Notes: generated by a model from the sequence alone, not told the origin. A DNA stretch of 64,000 nt from JAISFI01 sp031553775 (GCA_031553775.1 JAVBLA010000048.1:57124-121123); one strand, 5' to 3'. Shown: positions 8,971-18,228, counted from the first letter of the stretch. A program made the numbers and translations.

Positions 8971-9798
8971 TTAATTTTCCAATTTAAAGCGTACCGGTAA
9001 AGAGAAGTATACAGGAACTGCTTTCCCATTCTGGCGTCCGGGAATCCATTTCGGCATGGATTTTACCACCCTGATGGCTTCCTTGTCACAAGTGGGAGAT
9101 AAAGAACGTTGTACCTGTACATCGGAAATGTTACCATCCGCACCAACAACGAAACGCAGTACTACACGTCCTTGTGTACCCTGTTCCGCATCGACAACCG
9201 GGTATTTCAGGTTATCCGACAGATATTTCATCAGTTCCTTGTCGCCACCGGGGAAAGTAGGCATTACTTCTGCTACGTCGAACGGTTTTTGAACAACCGG
9301 TTCGGCAGTAACAGTGGTTACCTTATCCAGTGTGTTGGGGTCTACTGCATGGTCGGAATCAGAACCTTCGATATCTTTACTAAAGACGATTGCATCCGAT
9401 TTGGTGATCTCTTCCTGAGTCTTCATTTCGTCTTCGTCGGTAGCATTTTTATCGATTACCGGAGCTGTAAACTTGATGGCAGCTTTTAATTCCGGTGGGG
9501 GAGGTGGAGCTTCCTGTACGATTTCCTGTTCCGGTTTGGGAGTTTCCAGGTCAACTGCCGTCATTTTAACAACTTCTGTAATTGCCTCGTCTGGTTTTCC
9601 GTAAAAGACCTCTTTTAGCTTCGCACCAAAGATCATAAGCAATACAATGACAGTTATGGAAACCACAACAATAATCAGAGCCTTTAAGTGGCGTTTTGAA
9701 GAAGTTTTCCGGAGATAATATGCTCCGTATTTTTTATTCTTTCCTTCGAATATTAATTCACACCACTCGTTCGAGGTTAGATTTATATCATTTACCAT
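8971..9798 (-). CDS. tonB: TonB energy transducer
   Basis: A 275-residue TonB of Bacteroidota type. The cytoplasmic N-terminus contains NKKYGAYYLRKTSSKR, the single membrane helix is about residues 39-60, and a proline-rich spacer includes EAPPPPPELK. The TonB C-terminal domain occupies about 185-275 (GTQGRVVLRFVVGADGNISDVQV, SMPKWIPGRQNGKAVPV). It couples the proton-motive force harnessed by ExbB/ExbD to outer membrane receptors such as the SusC protein at 34-37 kb. It follows two exbD genes and exbB in one operon with gaps of 14-26 bp. Confidence 0.93.
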   Translation of the reverse strand: MVNDINLTSNEWCELIFEGKNKKYGAYYLRKTSSKRHLKALIIVVVSITVIVLLMIFGAKLKEVFYGKPDEAITEVVKMTAVDLETPKPEQEIVQEAPPPPPELKAAIKFTAPVIDKNATDEDEMKTQEEITKSDAIVFSKDIEGSDSDHAVDPNTLDKVTTVTAEPVVQKPFDVAEVMPTFPGGDKELMKYLSDNLKYPVVDAEQGTQGRVVLRFVVGADGNISDVQVQRSLSPTCDKEAIRVVKSMPKWIPGRQNGKAVPVYFSLPVRFKLEN

Positions 9799-9823
9799 TT
9801 TCTTATAGTTTATTTTGTGTGAA

Positions 9824-10471
9824 TTAATTGTCAGGAGTTCCTTCAGCAGCTTTACCTTGTGTCAGGAGATTCTTAAGTAAGAAATCGTCTACCTCGGAAA
9901 ATTCCACTACAGCATACTTGCTGACATTACAAATCAGCATTTCATCGAGAGCATCAACCATATTTTTGTAAGAAGCCTCGTCATGAGGTTTTATTACGAC
10001 AACAGGCGCTTCTTTGGACGCTTTAATTTCCATTGCCTGTTTTTCAAATTCTTCTTCAGAAATTTGGTTGCCATTTTTCTTTTCTTTCAAGACATCCAGT
10101 TGCTTGATAATATGTTCGTTCCTGCCCAGCAACATTTTGCGTAACCCATCTGGGGTATAGCTGGTTTCATGTAACGATGTGTAATCTTTGTAATCCGGCT
10201 CTCCAAAGTAGTAATATACTTTATTGCCGGCTGTTAATAAGATTGTAATCGCTCTATCAGGAATAACTCTATTGCGATCTTCTATTTTAGCATCTTTATC
10301 AGGCATACTTATTTCCATGGTTTGCGGTTTACTCAAAGATGTACAAAACATAAAGAAGGTGATCAACAACATGTTCATATCCACCATTGGGGTGAAGTCT
10401 ACACGAAGACTCACTTTTTTCTGTTTGTTTTTTCCTCCTTTTTCGTTACCGCCGGTATTTACTTCAGCCAT
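9824..10471 (-). CDS. exbD: ExbD-type biopolymer transport protein (second copy)
   Basis: The 215-residue protein has a short basic N-terminus, then one membrane helix with the ExbD/TolR signature (VDFTPMVDMNMLLITFFMF). The Asp in PMVDM is the proton-path residue of the family. The periplasmic part is longer than in E. coli ExbD, as is usual in Bacteroidota. It lies between another exbD and tonB, so it forms the stator with ExbB. Two adjacent exbD genes are common in this phylum; the copies are diverged and not recent duplicates. Confidence 0.9.
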   Translation of the reverse strand: MAEVNTGGNEKGGKNKQKKVSLRVDFTPMVDMNMLLITFFMFCTSLSKPQTMEISMPDKDAKIEDRNRVIPDRAITILLTAGNKVYYYFGEPDYKDYTSLHETSYTPDGLRKMLLGRNEHIIKQLDVLKEKKNGNQISEEEFEKQAMEIKASKEAPVVVIKPHDEASYKNMVDALDEMLICNVSKYAVVEFSEVDDFLLKNLLTQGKAAEGTPDN

Positions 10472-10497
10472 AATTTTACTTGTTAAATTAGTTAAAG

Positions 10498-11133
10498 TTA
10501 ATGTTTTGCGGATTCGTCACCACCTGTTTTCAAACTCGTGATCAGGTTGTACCTGTTGATACTCAATTCCTGTAGAGAATCCATCACTTTTTTAACAGTA
10601 GCATAAGGAGTAGAAGCATCTGATTTGATTGCTACACGCAAATTAGGATTGACTACACGAGCATTTCTTACCCAGGATTTGAACTGGTTGTTGATGCTGT
10701 CTGTCGGTATCCCTCCAAGACCCAGGATTTCTTTGTCCTGCATATCGGTAGTCAACGCTAAAAATTCACTCATTCTTTCGATAGGTACACCGAAAGAAGG
10801 TAGTAGGGAGAACCTGTACAGCTCTTCTTGAGTGAATGTGATAGATTGTCCACCTCTTTTGTATTCTTTTCCTACCAAATCTAGTACTTTCATCTTATCG
10901 TCCTGCCTGTCCATCGCCATAAAGACTTTTCCTTCCGGCTCGATCAGTACAGTCAGGATATTTGTTTCAGGTATCTTTATCTCAGAAACCGAACCGGGCG
11001 TTGTAACCTGCACGGGTTCTTTTTTAATAAAGGTTGATGTAAGCATAAAAAAGGTAAGCAAAAGCACAGTTACGTCACTCATCGCCGTCATGTCGATGAA
11101 TGTACTTTTCCTTTTTACTTTTACTTTTGGCAT
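10498..11133 (-). CDS. exbD: ExbD-type biopolymer transport protein (first copy)
   Basis: A 211-residue protein with the ExbD/TolR N-terminal helix (STFIDMTAMSDVTVLLLTFFML) carrying the conserved Asp in AMSDV. A periplasmic domain includes VAIKSDASTPYATVKKVMDSLQ, the typical ExbD C-terminal motif. It starts 14 bp after exbB. It should assemble with ExbB to convert proton flow into movement of TonB. Its sequence differs clearly from the downstream exbD, which suggests a mixed stator or two specialised complexes. Confidence 0.9.
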   Translation of the reverse strand: MPKVKVKRKSTFIDMTAMSDVTVLLLTFFMLTSTFIKKEPVQVTTPGSVSEIKIPETNILTVLIEPEGKVFMAMDRQDDKMKVLDLVGKEYKRGGQSITFTQEELYRFSLLPSFGVPIERMSEFLALTTDMQDKEILGLGGIPTDSINNQFKSWVRNARVVNPNLRVAIKSDASTPYATVKKVMDSLQELSINRYNLITSLKTGGDESAKH

Positions 11134-11147
11134 ATTATCCTCTGTTT

Positions 11148-11963
11148 TTATTTATGCTTAGCAGCGTAAGTTTGAACAATTGAGAAGCCCATTTCGTCGA
11201 TAGCATAGGTAATATTATCGATTTTCCCGGTATAAAAGCTATAAGAGATAATAGCCAAAGCACCGGTTGCGATACCTAATGCAGTATTAATAAGAGCTTC
11301 GGAGATACCCGTTGACAGCGCTACCGAGTCAGGAGCACCGGCGTGTGCCAAAGCGGAGAACGAACGGATCATACCGATAACCGTACCCAACAGACCGAAC
11401 AGTGTACCCAGCGTAGAGATTGTAGCAACAACCGGCAGGTTTTGTTCCATAGTCGGAAGTTCGAGTGCTGTTGCTTCTTCGATTTCTTTCTGGATGGATA
11501 GCAATTTTTGTTCTTTTTCAATATCTTCTGTGGTAGTTTCCATTTGTTCGTATTTCTTCAAACCGGCAGTAACAACAGCAGCAACAGATCCTTTTTGTTT
11601 GTTACAAAGAGCTTCAGCTCCTTTAATGTCTCCTGCTTCCAATTTGTGCTTTACATTGGCAACAAAATTGATTAAGTTGCCTGTTCCTTTCGCTTTAGTA
11701 ATAGCGAAGAAACGTTCGATACTTAAAGTGAGAACTGTAAGCAATAATGTGATAATGATTACAACAACAGGACCTCCTTTGTAAATAGTTGCCAAAAAGT
11801 CTCCCGGATTCGGGTGGTTGTTACGATCGCCATCAACAAAACGGGAAGGATCCCCAAATACGAATTGAAAAATACAAAATGCAATAACTGCACAAATTAA
11901 AATAATCAGACCGGCAGATACGCCACGAGATTTACCTTTCACCTCATTTTTCTTTGTTTCCAT
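11148..11963 (-). CDS. exbB: ExbB/TolQ/MotA-family proton channel protein
   Basis: The 271-residue inner membrane protein has three hydrophobic stretches: about residues 16-36, 70-90 and the paired C-terminal region around 175-245. The MotA/TolQ/ExbB signature LPVVATISTLGTLFGLLGTVIGMIRSF is present, followed by GISEALINTALGIATGALAII. It forms the proton-conducting pentamer that drives ExbD and TonB. It is the first gene of its operon. A 384-bp spacer upstream must hold the promoter, although no clear consensus -7 box was found there. Confidence 0.93.
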   Translation of the reverse strand: METKKNEVKGKSRGVSAGLIILICAVIAFCIFQFVFGDPSRFVDGDRNNHPNPGDFLATIYKGGPVVVIIITLLLTVLTLSIERFFAITKAKGTGNLINFVANVKHKLEAGDIKGAEALCNKQKGSVAAVVTAGLKKYEQMETTTEDIEKEQKLLSIQKEIEEATALELPTMEQNLPVVATISTLGTLFGLLGTVIGMIRSFSALAHAGAPDSVALSTGISEALINTALGIATGALAIISYSFYTGKIDNITYAIDEMGFSIVQTYAAKHK

Positions 11964-12347
11964 AGGATAGATAGAATTTGTTTAAGTATTACTAAATAAA
12001 ATTATTTTGTCATTGTTTTAAGTATAATAAAAACAGGATAGGAACATCGAATGAAAGCCCGGGCAGGGTTAGTCATGGTGAGATTTCCATCGCTTTTTTC
12101 AATACTGACTGCAAAAATGGGATAAATTTTTGGAAATAAAAAGCGTTTCACTATTTTTATTATGATGTTAATAGTGCAAAGAGGGAAAAAATAACAGTTT
12201 TTTTAATTTCGGAAGACTTTGGTTTAAAATCAAGACACGAATTATACGAAAGTTCGTCAAATACCTGTAAAAGATCGCTTTGGGCGTAAACTCGTATAAT
12301 TCGTGGTTATAGAAAAATTATATCTGTTGACTAACTGTAGTAGGAAA
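11964..12347. other. Intergenic region between nuoN and exbB
   Basis: This 384-bp spacer separates the end of the nuo operon from the start of exbB, both read leftward. It holds the inverted repeat at 12236-12305 near the nuo side and an AT-rich stretch next to exbB. No exact TAnnTTTG match on the minus strand was found, so the exbB promoter is not located. No coding potential is evident. Confidence 0.6.
12236..12305. repeat. Long inverted repeat downstream of nuoN
   Basis: Perfect 14-bp arms (CACGAATTATACGA and TCGTATAATTCGTG) flank a 42-nt loop, starting 43 bp past the nuoN stop. Arms of the kind AATTCGTG are a familiar interspersed repeat of Bacteroidales genomes. It may act as a weak terminator for the nuo operon, although no T-run follows it, or it may be a small mobile palindrome. 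Confidence 0.6.
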
Positions 12348-13778
12348 TCAAATTCCAAAACTCAGTCCGTCGATCCTGTCATAAATCATACTGATAAAAC
12401 CAATTACCAGAATACCGGCTAAGCAAATAGCCAGACTGAATTTATTGTATTTATCGGTATAAATGGCCTCGATAGGATTCTCCGATTTATTAATGAACAT
12501 GGCTTTGACTATCAGGAGGTAATAGAACAAGGAGATAACGGTATTTAAAAGTGCAATAAATACCAGCAGAAAATGTCCTTGTCCTGCAGCAGCGGCAAAA
12601 ATAAAAAATTTGCTGAAAAAGCCTGCGAAAGGAGGAATGCCGGCTAATGAGAATACCGCCAACATCATGATAAAACTCAATTTAGGATTGGTTTTATATA
12701 ATCCGTTGTATTCCGGAATTGTTACTTTACCTGTTTGGTTTTCGATGGCTGAGATCACTCCGAAAGCAGCCAGGTTAGAGAAGATATATACCAGGACAAA
12801 ATAGACGGTTGAAGCCATTCCCGCTGCTGTTCCACTCAATACCCCTAACAGGATATACCCGGCCTGGGAGATGGAAGAAAAAGCAAAAAATCGTTTGATA
12901 TTTTTCTGCCGTATAGCGAAGATATTCCCCAGGGTGATTGTGATAACACTCAACCACCATAGGATCGGTAGCCAGATTTCTTTCATATGAGAAAATACCT
13001 GGAACAGAACAAATATCAGGGTAAAGGATGCGGCTCCTTTGGAAATTACGGATAAATAAGCAGTAACGCTGGTGGGGGCTCCCTGGTAAACATCAGCGGT
13101 CCACAAATGGAAGGGAACCAGTGATAACTTAAATGCCAGTCCACTGAAGAACAGGACGAATCCGAGTATCATCATCGGACTGATGCTGCCTGTGATGCGC
13201 AGTGCCATATCGGAGAAATAAAGCGTACCTACCGAACCATAAATGAATGAAATCCCGAACATCATAACGGCAGCCGAAAGGGATGCCAACATGATATATT
13301 TGGCTCCGGCTTCTGCCGATTCATTTTTATATTTGTCCATGGCAACCATGGCTGCGAGTGGTAAAGATGCCAGTTCCATACCCACATACAACATCAGCAT
13401 ATTTCCTGCGGAAATCATAAAATACATTCCCAGGAGTGTAGACAGTGTAAGGGTGAAAAACTCTCCCCGCCTGAGAACGGTTCCCGGTTGTTTCAGCCAG
13501 TTGTTAGTTTGCAGGAGCACAATCAGGGTACCGATGTTCAACACGTTCTTCATCAGGATGGAAATGGGGGTGTTGATGAACATGCCTCCGAAAGCCACTC
13601 CATATTGTACCGGATAGATGATTCCGAACAGGGTGTGGAGGAAGAATAATGTACAGGCTGTAGCCTGGAAACAAGACCGGCTTTTTTCCGAACCGAAAAT
13701 ATCATAGCAAAGCAGGACGAGGAATACTACCGTCAGGCTTATTTCTTGTTGCATTAATAGAAAATAACTGAAATCCAT
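12348..13778 (-). CDS. nuoN: NADH-quinone oxidoreductase subunit N
   Basis: A 476-residue antiporter-like membrane subunit of complex I with about 14 hydrophobic segments. The family core is seen in GLAFKLSLVPFHLWTADVYQGAPTSVTAYL (contains the conserved Lys and His), SSISQAGYILLGV, and FSLAGIPPFAGFFSKF. It forms one of three proton channels in the membrane arm. It is the last gene of the nuo operon, 92 bp after nuoM. That gap contains an AAAAACT tandem repeat. Confidence 0.95.
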   Translation of the reverse strand: MDFSYFLLMQQEISLTVVFLVLLCYDIFGSEKSRSCFQATACTLFFLHTLFGIIYPVQYGVAFGGMFINTPISILMKNVLNIGTLIVLLQTNNWLKQPGTVLRRGEFFTLTLSTLLGMYFMISAGNMLMLYVGMELASLPLAAMVAMDKYKNESAEAGAKYIMLASLSAAVMMFGISFIYGSVGTLYFSDMALRITGSISPMMILGFVLFFSGLAFKLSLVPFHLWTADVYQGAPTSVTAYLSVISKGAASFTLIFVLFQVFSHMKEIWLPILWWLSVITITLGNIFAIRQKNIKRFFAFSSISQAGYILLGVLSGTAAGMASTVYFVLVYIFSNLAAFGVISAIENQTGKVTIPEYNGLYKTNPKLSFIMMLAVFSLAGIPPFAGFFSKFFIFAAAAGQGHFLLVFIALLNTVISLFYYLLIVKAMFINKSENPIEAIYTDKYNKFSLAICLAGILVIGFISMIYDRIDGLSFGI

Positions 13779-13788
13779 GTTGTTAGAG

Positions 13789-13820
13789 TTAAAAACTAAA
13801 AACTAAAAGCTAAAAATTAG
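13789..13820. repeat. AAAAACT tandem repeat in nuoM-nuoN spacer
   Basis: Perfect and degenerate 7-bp units (AAAAACT, AAAAGCT) fill part of the 92-bp spacer. The same unit recurs at 15348-15378 and 22652-22690 in the same operon region. No hairpin is formed. Confidence 0.7.
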
Positions 13821-13870
13821 AATTGGCTGTTCAGTTTTTGGCTTGTTCTTGGGTACTTGTTATATTGTTA

Positions 13871-15349
13871 TTAAAAAGTTAATTTCTCGATAATCGGTTT
13901 TAAGCTGTCGCTGATCATGTTGGCGAGTCCGGAAGGGAAACATCCGATGAAAGCGATACAAACAATCAATCCTACGGTAGAGATTTTTTCGTACCAGCTG
14001 GCATCTGTCAGAGAAAGATGTTCTTTGTTCTGCACAGGGCCGTATAATATTTTTCCTACCGTACGCAGGATATATACGGCTGTAATTACTATGGAGCAGG
14101 TAGCTATGATGGTAAAAAAGCGATGGAACATATCCGTGTGCTGGAAAGAACCTACGAAGATGGTCATTTCTGCAACAAATCCGCTTAATCCGGGTAGACC
14201 TAAGGAAGCAAGACCCGCAATTACGTAACAAACGGAAGCGAAAGGCATGATTTTCATCAATCCGCCCAATTCCCGGATATCGCGTGTATGTGTTCTTCCG
14301 TAAATCAGTCCGATCAGGGCAAAGAACAAGGCTGTCATCAATCCGTGGGAAACCATTTGCAGGATCGCTCCGGTCATTGCCGTCTGGTTCATCATCAGAA
14401 TGGCAAAGAGCACCAGTCCGCAGTGGCTCACGGATGAATAAGCATTGATATATTTCAGGTCGGTTTGAACAACTGCACTGAAAGCTCCGTATACAACGCT
14501 GATACCTGTCAGTATCAGGAAGATCCACCCCAGTTCGTGGGCGGCTTCCGGCATCAGGTACATAGCAACACGGAAACATCCATATCCTCCGAGTTTCATC
14601 AATACACCGGCGTGGAGCATAGAAACTGCCGTGGGTGCGGAGGCGTGACCGTCGGGCGACCATGTATGGAACGGGAATAAGGCACCCAATACGCCGAATC
14701 CCAGGAATGTTGCCGGGAAGATCCAGTATTGGTGAACCATGGGAATATGCATATTGGCAAGTTCCGTCAGGTTCATGGAACTGTGTCCGGAGGTAAAATA
14801 AATACCCAGGATACCTACCAGCAGGAAGGCAGAGCCTCCCATCAGCATTAAGGTCAGCTTCATGGCCGAATACTCTTTTCGGCCTGTGCCCCAGACACCG
14901 ATTAACAGATACATCGGGATCAAAGCTACTTCGTAGAATAAGAACATCGTGAACAGGTCGAGGGAGATAAAGAAGCCGTAGACCCCTGTTGAAAGAAGAC
15001 AGTACCACAGGAAATATTCTTTTTCCATATTCCAGGAAGAGAAAACGCCGGTGAAAACGATAACGGAAGTCAGCATCAGCATGGCTACCGAAACCCCATC
15101 CACTCCAATGGTATAATGGATGTTCAGTGTTTTATACCATATCGTATCCGATACGAATAGCATCCCTTCCGGGGTGACTGCCCGTTCCTGAAAGAACAGG
15201 TATAACAGGATTACCGACAAAACCATCAGTATGCTGGCTCCGCAAACCATGATTGTTCTGATCTGTTTCATGTTTTTGGTCAGAAATAATACCAAAAGCA
15301 TGAGAACGGGGACGATAACGAATGATGATAATATGTTCATTTCTTTCAA
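13871..15349 (-). CDS. nuoM: NADH-quinone oxidoreductase subunit M
   Basis: The 492-residue antiporter-like membrane subunit shows the NuoM landmarks FYEVALIPMYLLIGVWG (Glu of the half-channel), FPFHTWSPDGHASAPTAVSMLHAGVLMKLGGYG in the core, and SSVSHCGLVLFAI. It conducts protons in the membrane arm between NuoL and NuoN. The start ATG at 15349 lies 50 bp after nuoL. A long overlapping reading frame at 13860-15008 is a shadow of this gene. Confidence 0.95.
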   Translation of the reverse strand: MKEMNILSSFVIVPVLMLLVLFLTKNMKQIRTIMVCGASILMVLSVILLYLFFQERAVTPEGMLFVSDTIWYKTLNIHYTIGVDGVSVAMLMLTSVIVFTGVFSSWNMEKEYFLWYCLLSTGVYGFFISLDLFTMFLFYEVALIPMYLLIGVWGTGRKEYSAMKLTLMLMGGSAFLLVGILGIYFTSGHSSMNLTELANMHIPMVHQYWIFPATFLGFGVLGALFPFHTWSPDGHASAPTAVSMLHAGVLMKLGGYGCFRVAMYLMPEAAHELGWIFLILTGISVVYGAFSAVVQTDLKYINAYSSVSHCGLVLFAILMMNQTAMTGAILQMVSHGLMTALFFALIGLIYGRTHTRDIRELGGLMKIMPFASVCYVIAGLASLGLPGLSGFVAEMTIFVGSFQHTDMFHRFFTIIATCSIVITAVYILRTVGKILYGPVQNKEHLSLTDASWYEKISTVGLIVCIAFIGCFPSGLANMISDSLKPIIEKLTF

Positions 15350-15378
15350 CTAAAAGCTAATAACTAAAAACTAAAAGA
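15348..15378. repeat. 7-bp AT-rich repeat in nuoL-nuoM spacer
   Basis: Units such as AACTAAA, AGCTAAT and AACTAAA repeat with a 7-bp period across most of the 50-bp spacer. They are related to the AAAAACT family found in neighbouring nuo spacers. Confidence 0.6.
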
Positions 15379-15399
15379 GATTTCTTTCCGGTTTTCAAT

Positions 15400-17313
15400 T
15401 TATATGATTAATAATGCTAATGCTGCAATCACGATTACTCCCACTACGAATACCCATGCATAAGCCTGGATATATCCGGATTGTAAACCTTTGGTAGCGG
15501 AAGATGCTTTTTGGGTACTCCATGCCAGGCTATCCATAAATCCGTCTACGATGTGGCGGTCGAACCAGGCGATCGGGATGCAGATCAGTTTGAAGATTAC
15601 ACTTTTGGTAATAAACATCCAGATTTCATCCAGGTAAAACTTGTTACAGGTGGCTTTATAAAGTCCTCCAAGGGCTTTGGCCATCTGAGCCGGTTTTTCA
15701 CTTCCGTTTTTGTATAGAGCAAGGGCGATAAAAATACCGATGACTGCGACAGCGATACTGGATCCGGCTACCATCCAGTCGATATGCATTTCGAAGGGAA
15801 GGTTGTCGCTGCTGACGAACCGTGAAAATTTGATCAAACCGGTAGTCACGGAAAATACAGCCAGGATAATCAACGGCAGGGACATTGTCCACGGTGATTC
15901 GTGCGGTTTATGGTGACCGGAATAATCTTTTTGTTTACCCCAGAAGATATTGAAATAGAGACGGAACATATAAAAGGCAGTCAGACCTGCTACTACCCAC
16001 AAGGTGAAATAAATAATTTTGTCATGATGGAATGCGGCCGCCAGAATTTCGTCCTTACTGAAGAATCCTGCAAAAGGAGGGATTCCTGCGATAGCCAGAC
16101 AGGCAATCAGGAAAGTGATATTCGTGATCGGCATATATTTCCTCAGGGAACCCATATCTTTCATTTCATTACTGTGTACGGCATGGATTACAGAACCGGC
16201 CCCCAGGAAGAGCAGAGCTTTGAAGAAGGCGTGGGTAAACAAGTGGAACATAGAAGCCATATAGCCTAAGCCATCGTGGTCTCCATATCCGGAAACTCCA
16301 AGGGCCGTCATCATATAGGCGATCTGAGATATTGTTGAAAAAGCCAGTACCCGTTTGATGTCGGTTTGTGTGATGGCAATAACCGCGGCAAAAAGAGCAG
16401 TAAAGGCACCTACATAAGCGATCATTGTCAATACATCGGGCGCTGCAAAGAAATAGACAGGGAATAAACGTGCCACCAGAAATACACCGGCTACCACCAT
16501 GGTTGCAGCATGGATCAGGGCAGAAACAGGAGTCGGACCTTCCATAGCGTCTGGTAACCATATATGTAGTGGGAACATGGCCGATTTTCCGGCTCCACCC
16601 ATAAAGATCAAAGCCATAGCCCAGGAGGCGATAGATAATCCCATAAAAGTAGCTCCGCCTACAGAAGTGACTGCTGCAGCGTTATTGGCCGTCAATGTGG
16701 CAAAATCGAATGTTTTGGTGTAGAATGATAAAATAAGGATACCTACCAGGAAGCCCAAGTCGGCAAAACGGGTGACAATAAATGCTTTCTTGGAAGCTGC
16801 CACAGCCGATGGTTTGGTGTAGTAGAACCCGATCAGAGAGTAAGAAGATACACCCACTAACTCCCAGAAAATATACATTTGGAAGATATTCGTAGCAACT
16901 ACCAATCCCAGCATAGAAAAACTGAAAAGCGACAGGAAAGCGTAATAACGCTGAAATCCTTGTTCACCTTTCATATAGCCTAAACTGTACACATGCACCA
17001 TCAGGGATACGGTAGTAATGACTACCAGCATCATGACGGAAATCGGGTCCAGCAGGATACCCAGGTCGATATGCAGGTATTCGGTAAAGCGTAGCCATTC
17101 CACATTAAAAGGAATGATACTCTGGTAGGCTCCGTTTACTTTGCCGATTCCGAAAAAGTATTGGATGGCGACAGTATAAGAAAGAGCGGCTGCGAGAAGC
17201 ATACCGATGGTTCCTGTAATGCCCGCTACGCCCGGTTTCATTTTGCTTCCTGCTAAACCCAGTATCAGGAAGAGCAGGAGGGGGGTGGCTACTATTAAGA
17301 TTGAATATTCCAT
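15400..17313 (-). CDS. nuoL: NADH-quinone oxidoreductase subunit L
   Basis: This distal proton-pumping subunit of complex I has 638 residues from MEYSILIVATPLL. Signature segments are FWELVGVSSYSLIGFY, AGKSAMFPLHIWLPDAMEGPTPVSALIHAATMV (core Lys/His), STISQIAYMMTALG, and the long lateral helix region towards the C-terminus. The ATG at 17313 was chosen because the reading frame upstream (to 17343) is encoded by the TTTTCAA-type tandem repeat and adds a non-homologous tail. Its neighbours are nuoK upstream (69-bp gap) and nuoM downstream. Confidence 0.95.
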   Translation of the reverse strand: MEYSILIVATPLLLFLILGLAGSKMKPGVAGITGTIGMLLAAALSYTVAIQYFFGIGKVNGAYQSIIPFNVEWLRFTEYLHIDLGILLDPISVMMLVVITTVSLMVHVYSLGYMKGEQGFQRYYAFLSLFSFSMLGLVVATNIFQMYIFWELVGVSSYSLIGFYYTKPSAVAASKKAFIVTRFADLGFLVGILILSFYTKTFDFATLTANNAAAVTSVGGATFMGLSIASWAMALIFMGGAGKSAMFPLHIWLPDAMEGPTPVSALIHAATMVVAGVFLVARLFPVYFFAAPDVLTMIAYVGAFTALFAAVIAITQTDIKRVLAFSTISQIAYMMTALGVSGYGDHDGLGYMASMFHLFTHAFFKALLFLGAGSVIHAVHSNEMKDMGSLRKYMPITNITFLIACLAIAGIPPFAGFFSKDEILAAAFHHDKIIYFTLWVVAGLTAFYMFRLYFNIFWGKQKDYSGHHKPHESPWTMSLPLIILAVFSVTTGLIKFSRFVSSDNLPFEMHIDWMVAGSSIAVAVIGIFIALALYKNGSEKPAQMAKALGGLYKATCNKFYLDEIWMFITKSVIFKLICIPIAWFDRHIVDGFMDSLAWSTQKASSATKGLQSGYIQAYAWVFVVGVIVIAALALLII

Positions 17314-17320
17314 TATAATG

Positions 17321-17357
17321 AATTGAAAATTGAAAATTGGCAATTGAAAATTAAAAA
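17321..17357. repeat. TTGAAAA tandem repeat in nuoK-nuoL spacer
   Basis: Copies of the 7-bp unit TTGAAAA (AATTGAAAATTGAAAATTGG and a further copy) fill the spacer. The unit is the reverse complement of the TTTTCAA repeat at 25937-25964. On the nuo sense strand it could be read as an extended N-terminus of NuoL, but the conserved start is downstream of it. Confidence 0.7.
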
Positions 17358-17382
17358 CCGGCAGTTGTTATTGCTTTTGTTT

Positions 17383-17694
17383 TTAGTTTTTCATTTGGCT
17401 GATGTTTTTTACGTCTATATTGTTTAGATTTCTGTAAATATTGATAATGATGGCGATGGCTACAGCGGTTTCCGCAGCAGCGATGGCGATGGCGAAGAGG
17501 GCGAAAAACATTCCTTCCATGCCTTCCGGGAACAGGTAGCGGTTGAATACGCAGAAGTTAACCACTACGGCGTTGAGCATCAATTCCAGTGATATCAGCA
17601 TGGCCAGCATGTTTTTGCGGACGATAAAACCATACACTCCGGCAAAAAACATGATACCGGTCACAATTAAATAATATTCCATTGGTATATTCAT
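17383..17694 (-). CDS. nuoK: NADH-quinone oxidoreductase subunit K
   Basis: The 103-residue protein has three membrane helices, normal for NuoK. Conserved acidic residues of the E-channel are in LISLELMLNAVVVNF and AAAETAVAIAII. It starts 15 bp after nuoJ. It links the quinone-site region of complex I to the antiporter subunits. Confidence 0.93.
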   Translation of the reverse strand: MNIPMEYYLIVTGIMFFAGVYGFIVRKNMLAMLISLELMLNAVVVNFCVFNRYLFPEGMEGMFFALFAIAIAAAETAVAIAIIINIYRNLNNIDVKNISQMKN

Positions 17695-17709
17695 AATCCG
17701 GTCTCCTTT

Positions 17710-18219
17710 TTATCTTTTACGTGCAATTATAATACCTCCGATGATACAAGCCAAAAGCAATATACTCAATACCTCGAAAGGCAGGATATATTGAAATTTT
17801 TCTCCTCCCATCAGGGCTTTTCCTATAACTTTCATATTGATTTCCTCTTCGGCGGTAGTGAGCAACGTGTGCTTGAAAATAGTATCTTTGAACACATAAG
17901 CCAGTGTGCCTAATCCTAATACTGCAGCGCTTATTCCCCAGATAACTTTTTTATTAGTACCGCGTTCTATTTTGTCGCTTTTGGCACTGGTAAGTAATAT
18001 GGCGAATACATACAGAACCACAATACCTCCGGCGTATACGGAAACCTGTACGGCAGCAATGAAGTGATAGTTCAGCAGCATGTAGAACCCGGCAGTTGTG
18101 AGCAAAACAAACAGCAGGTAAGTTGCCGCACGCAATATTTTGGTTGAAGTGACTGCCAGGATTGAAAATGCAATTGTTCCGACGGCCAGGATGTAGAATA
18201 TGATTGTTGATGCTTCCAT
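17710..18219 (-). CDS. nuoJ: NADH-quinone oxidoreductase subunit J
   Basis: The 169-residue membrane protein has five hydrophobic segments. Family motifs are AATYLLFVLLTTAGFYMLLNYHFIAAVQVSVYAGGIVVLYVFAILLT, with the VYAGGI(V/M)VL(Y/F)VF helix that is highly conserved in NuoJ/ND6. It lies between nuoI (43-bp gap with a repeat) and nuoK (15-bp gap). Confidence 0.93.
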   Translation of the reverse strand: MEASTIIFYILAVGTIAFSILAVTSTKILRAATYLLFVLLTTAGFYMLLNYHFIAAVQVSVYAGGIVVLYVFAILLTSAKSDKIERGTNKKVIWGISAAVLGLGTLAYVFKDTIFKHTLLTTAEEEINMKVIGKALMGGEKFQYILPFEVLSILLLACIIGGIIIARKR

Positions 18220-18228
18220 ATAATGATG

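Noticed and set aside
13860..15008. A 382-codon open frame overlapping nuoM on the same strand
   Set aside because: It lies within nuoM in another frame, has a composition rich in Arg, His and Cys, and matches no family; nuoM is unmistakable.
17314..17343. Ten-codon N-terminal extension of NuoL
   Set aside because: It is encoded by the TTGAAAA-type spacer repeat and has no match to NuoL proteins, which begin near MEYSIL.
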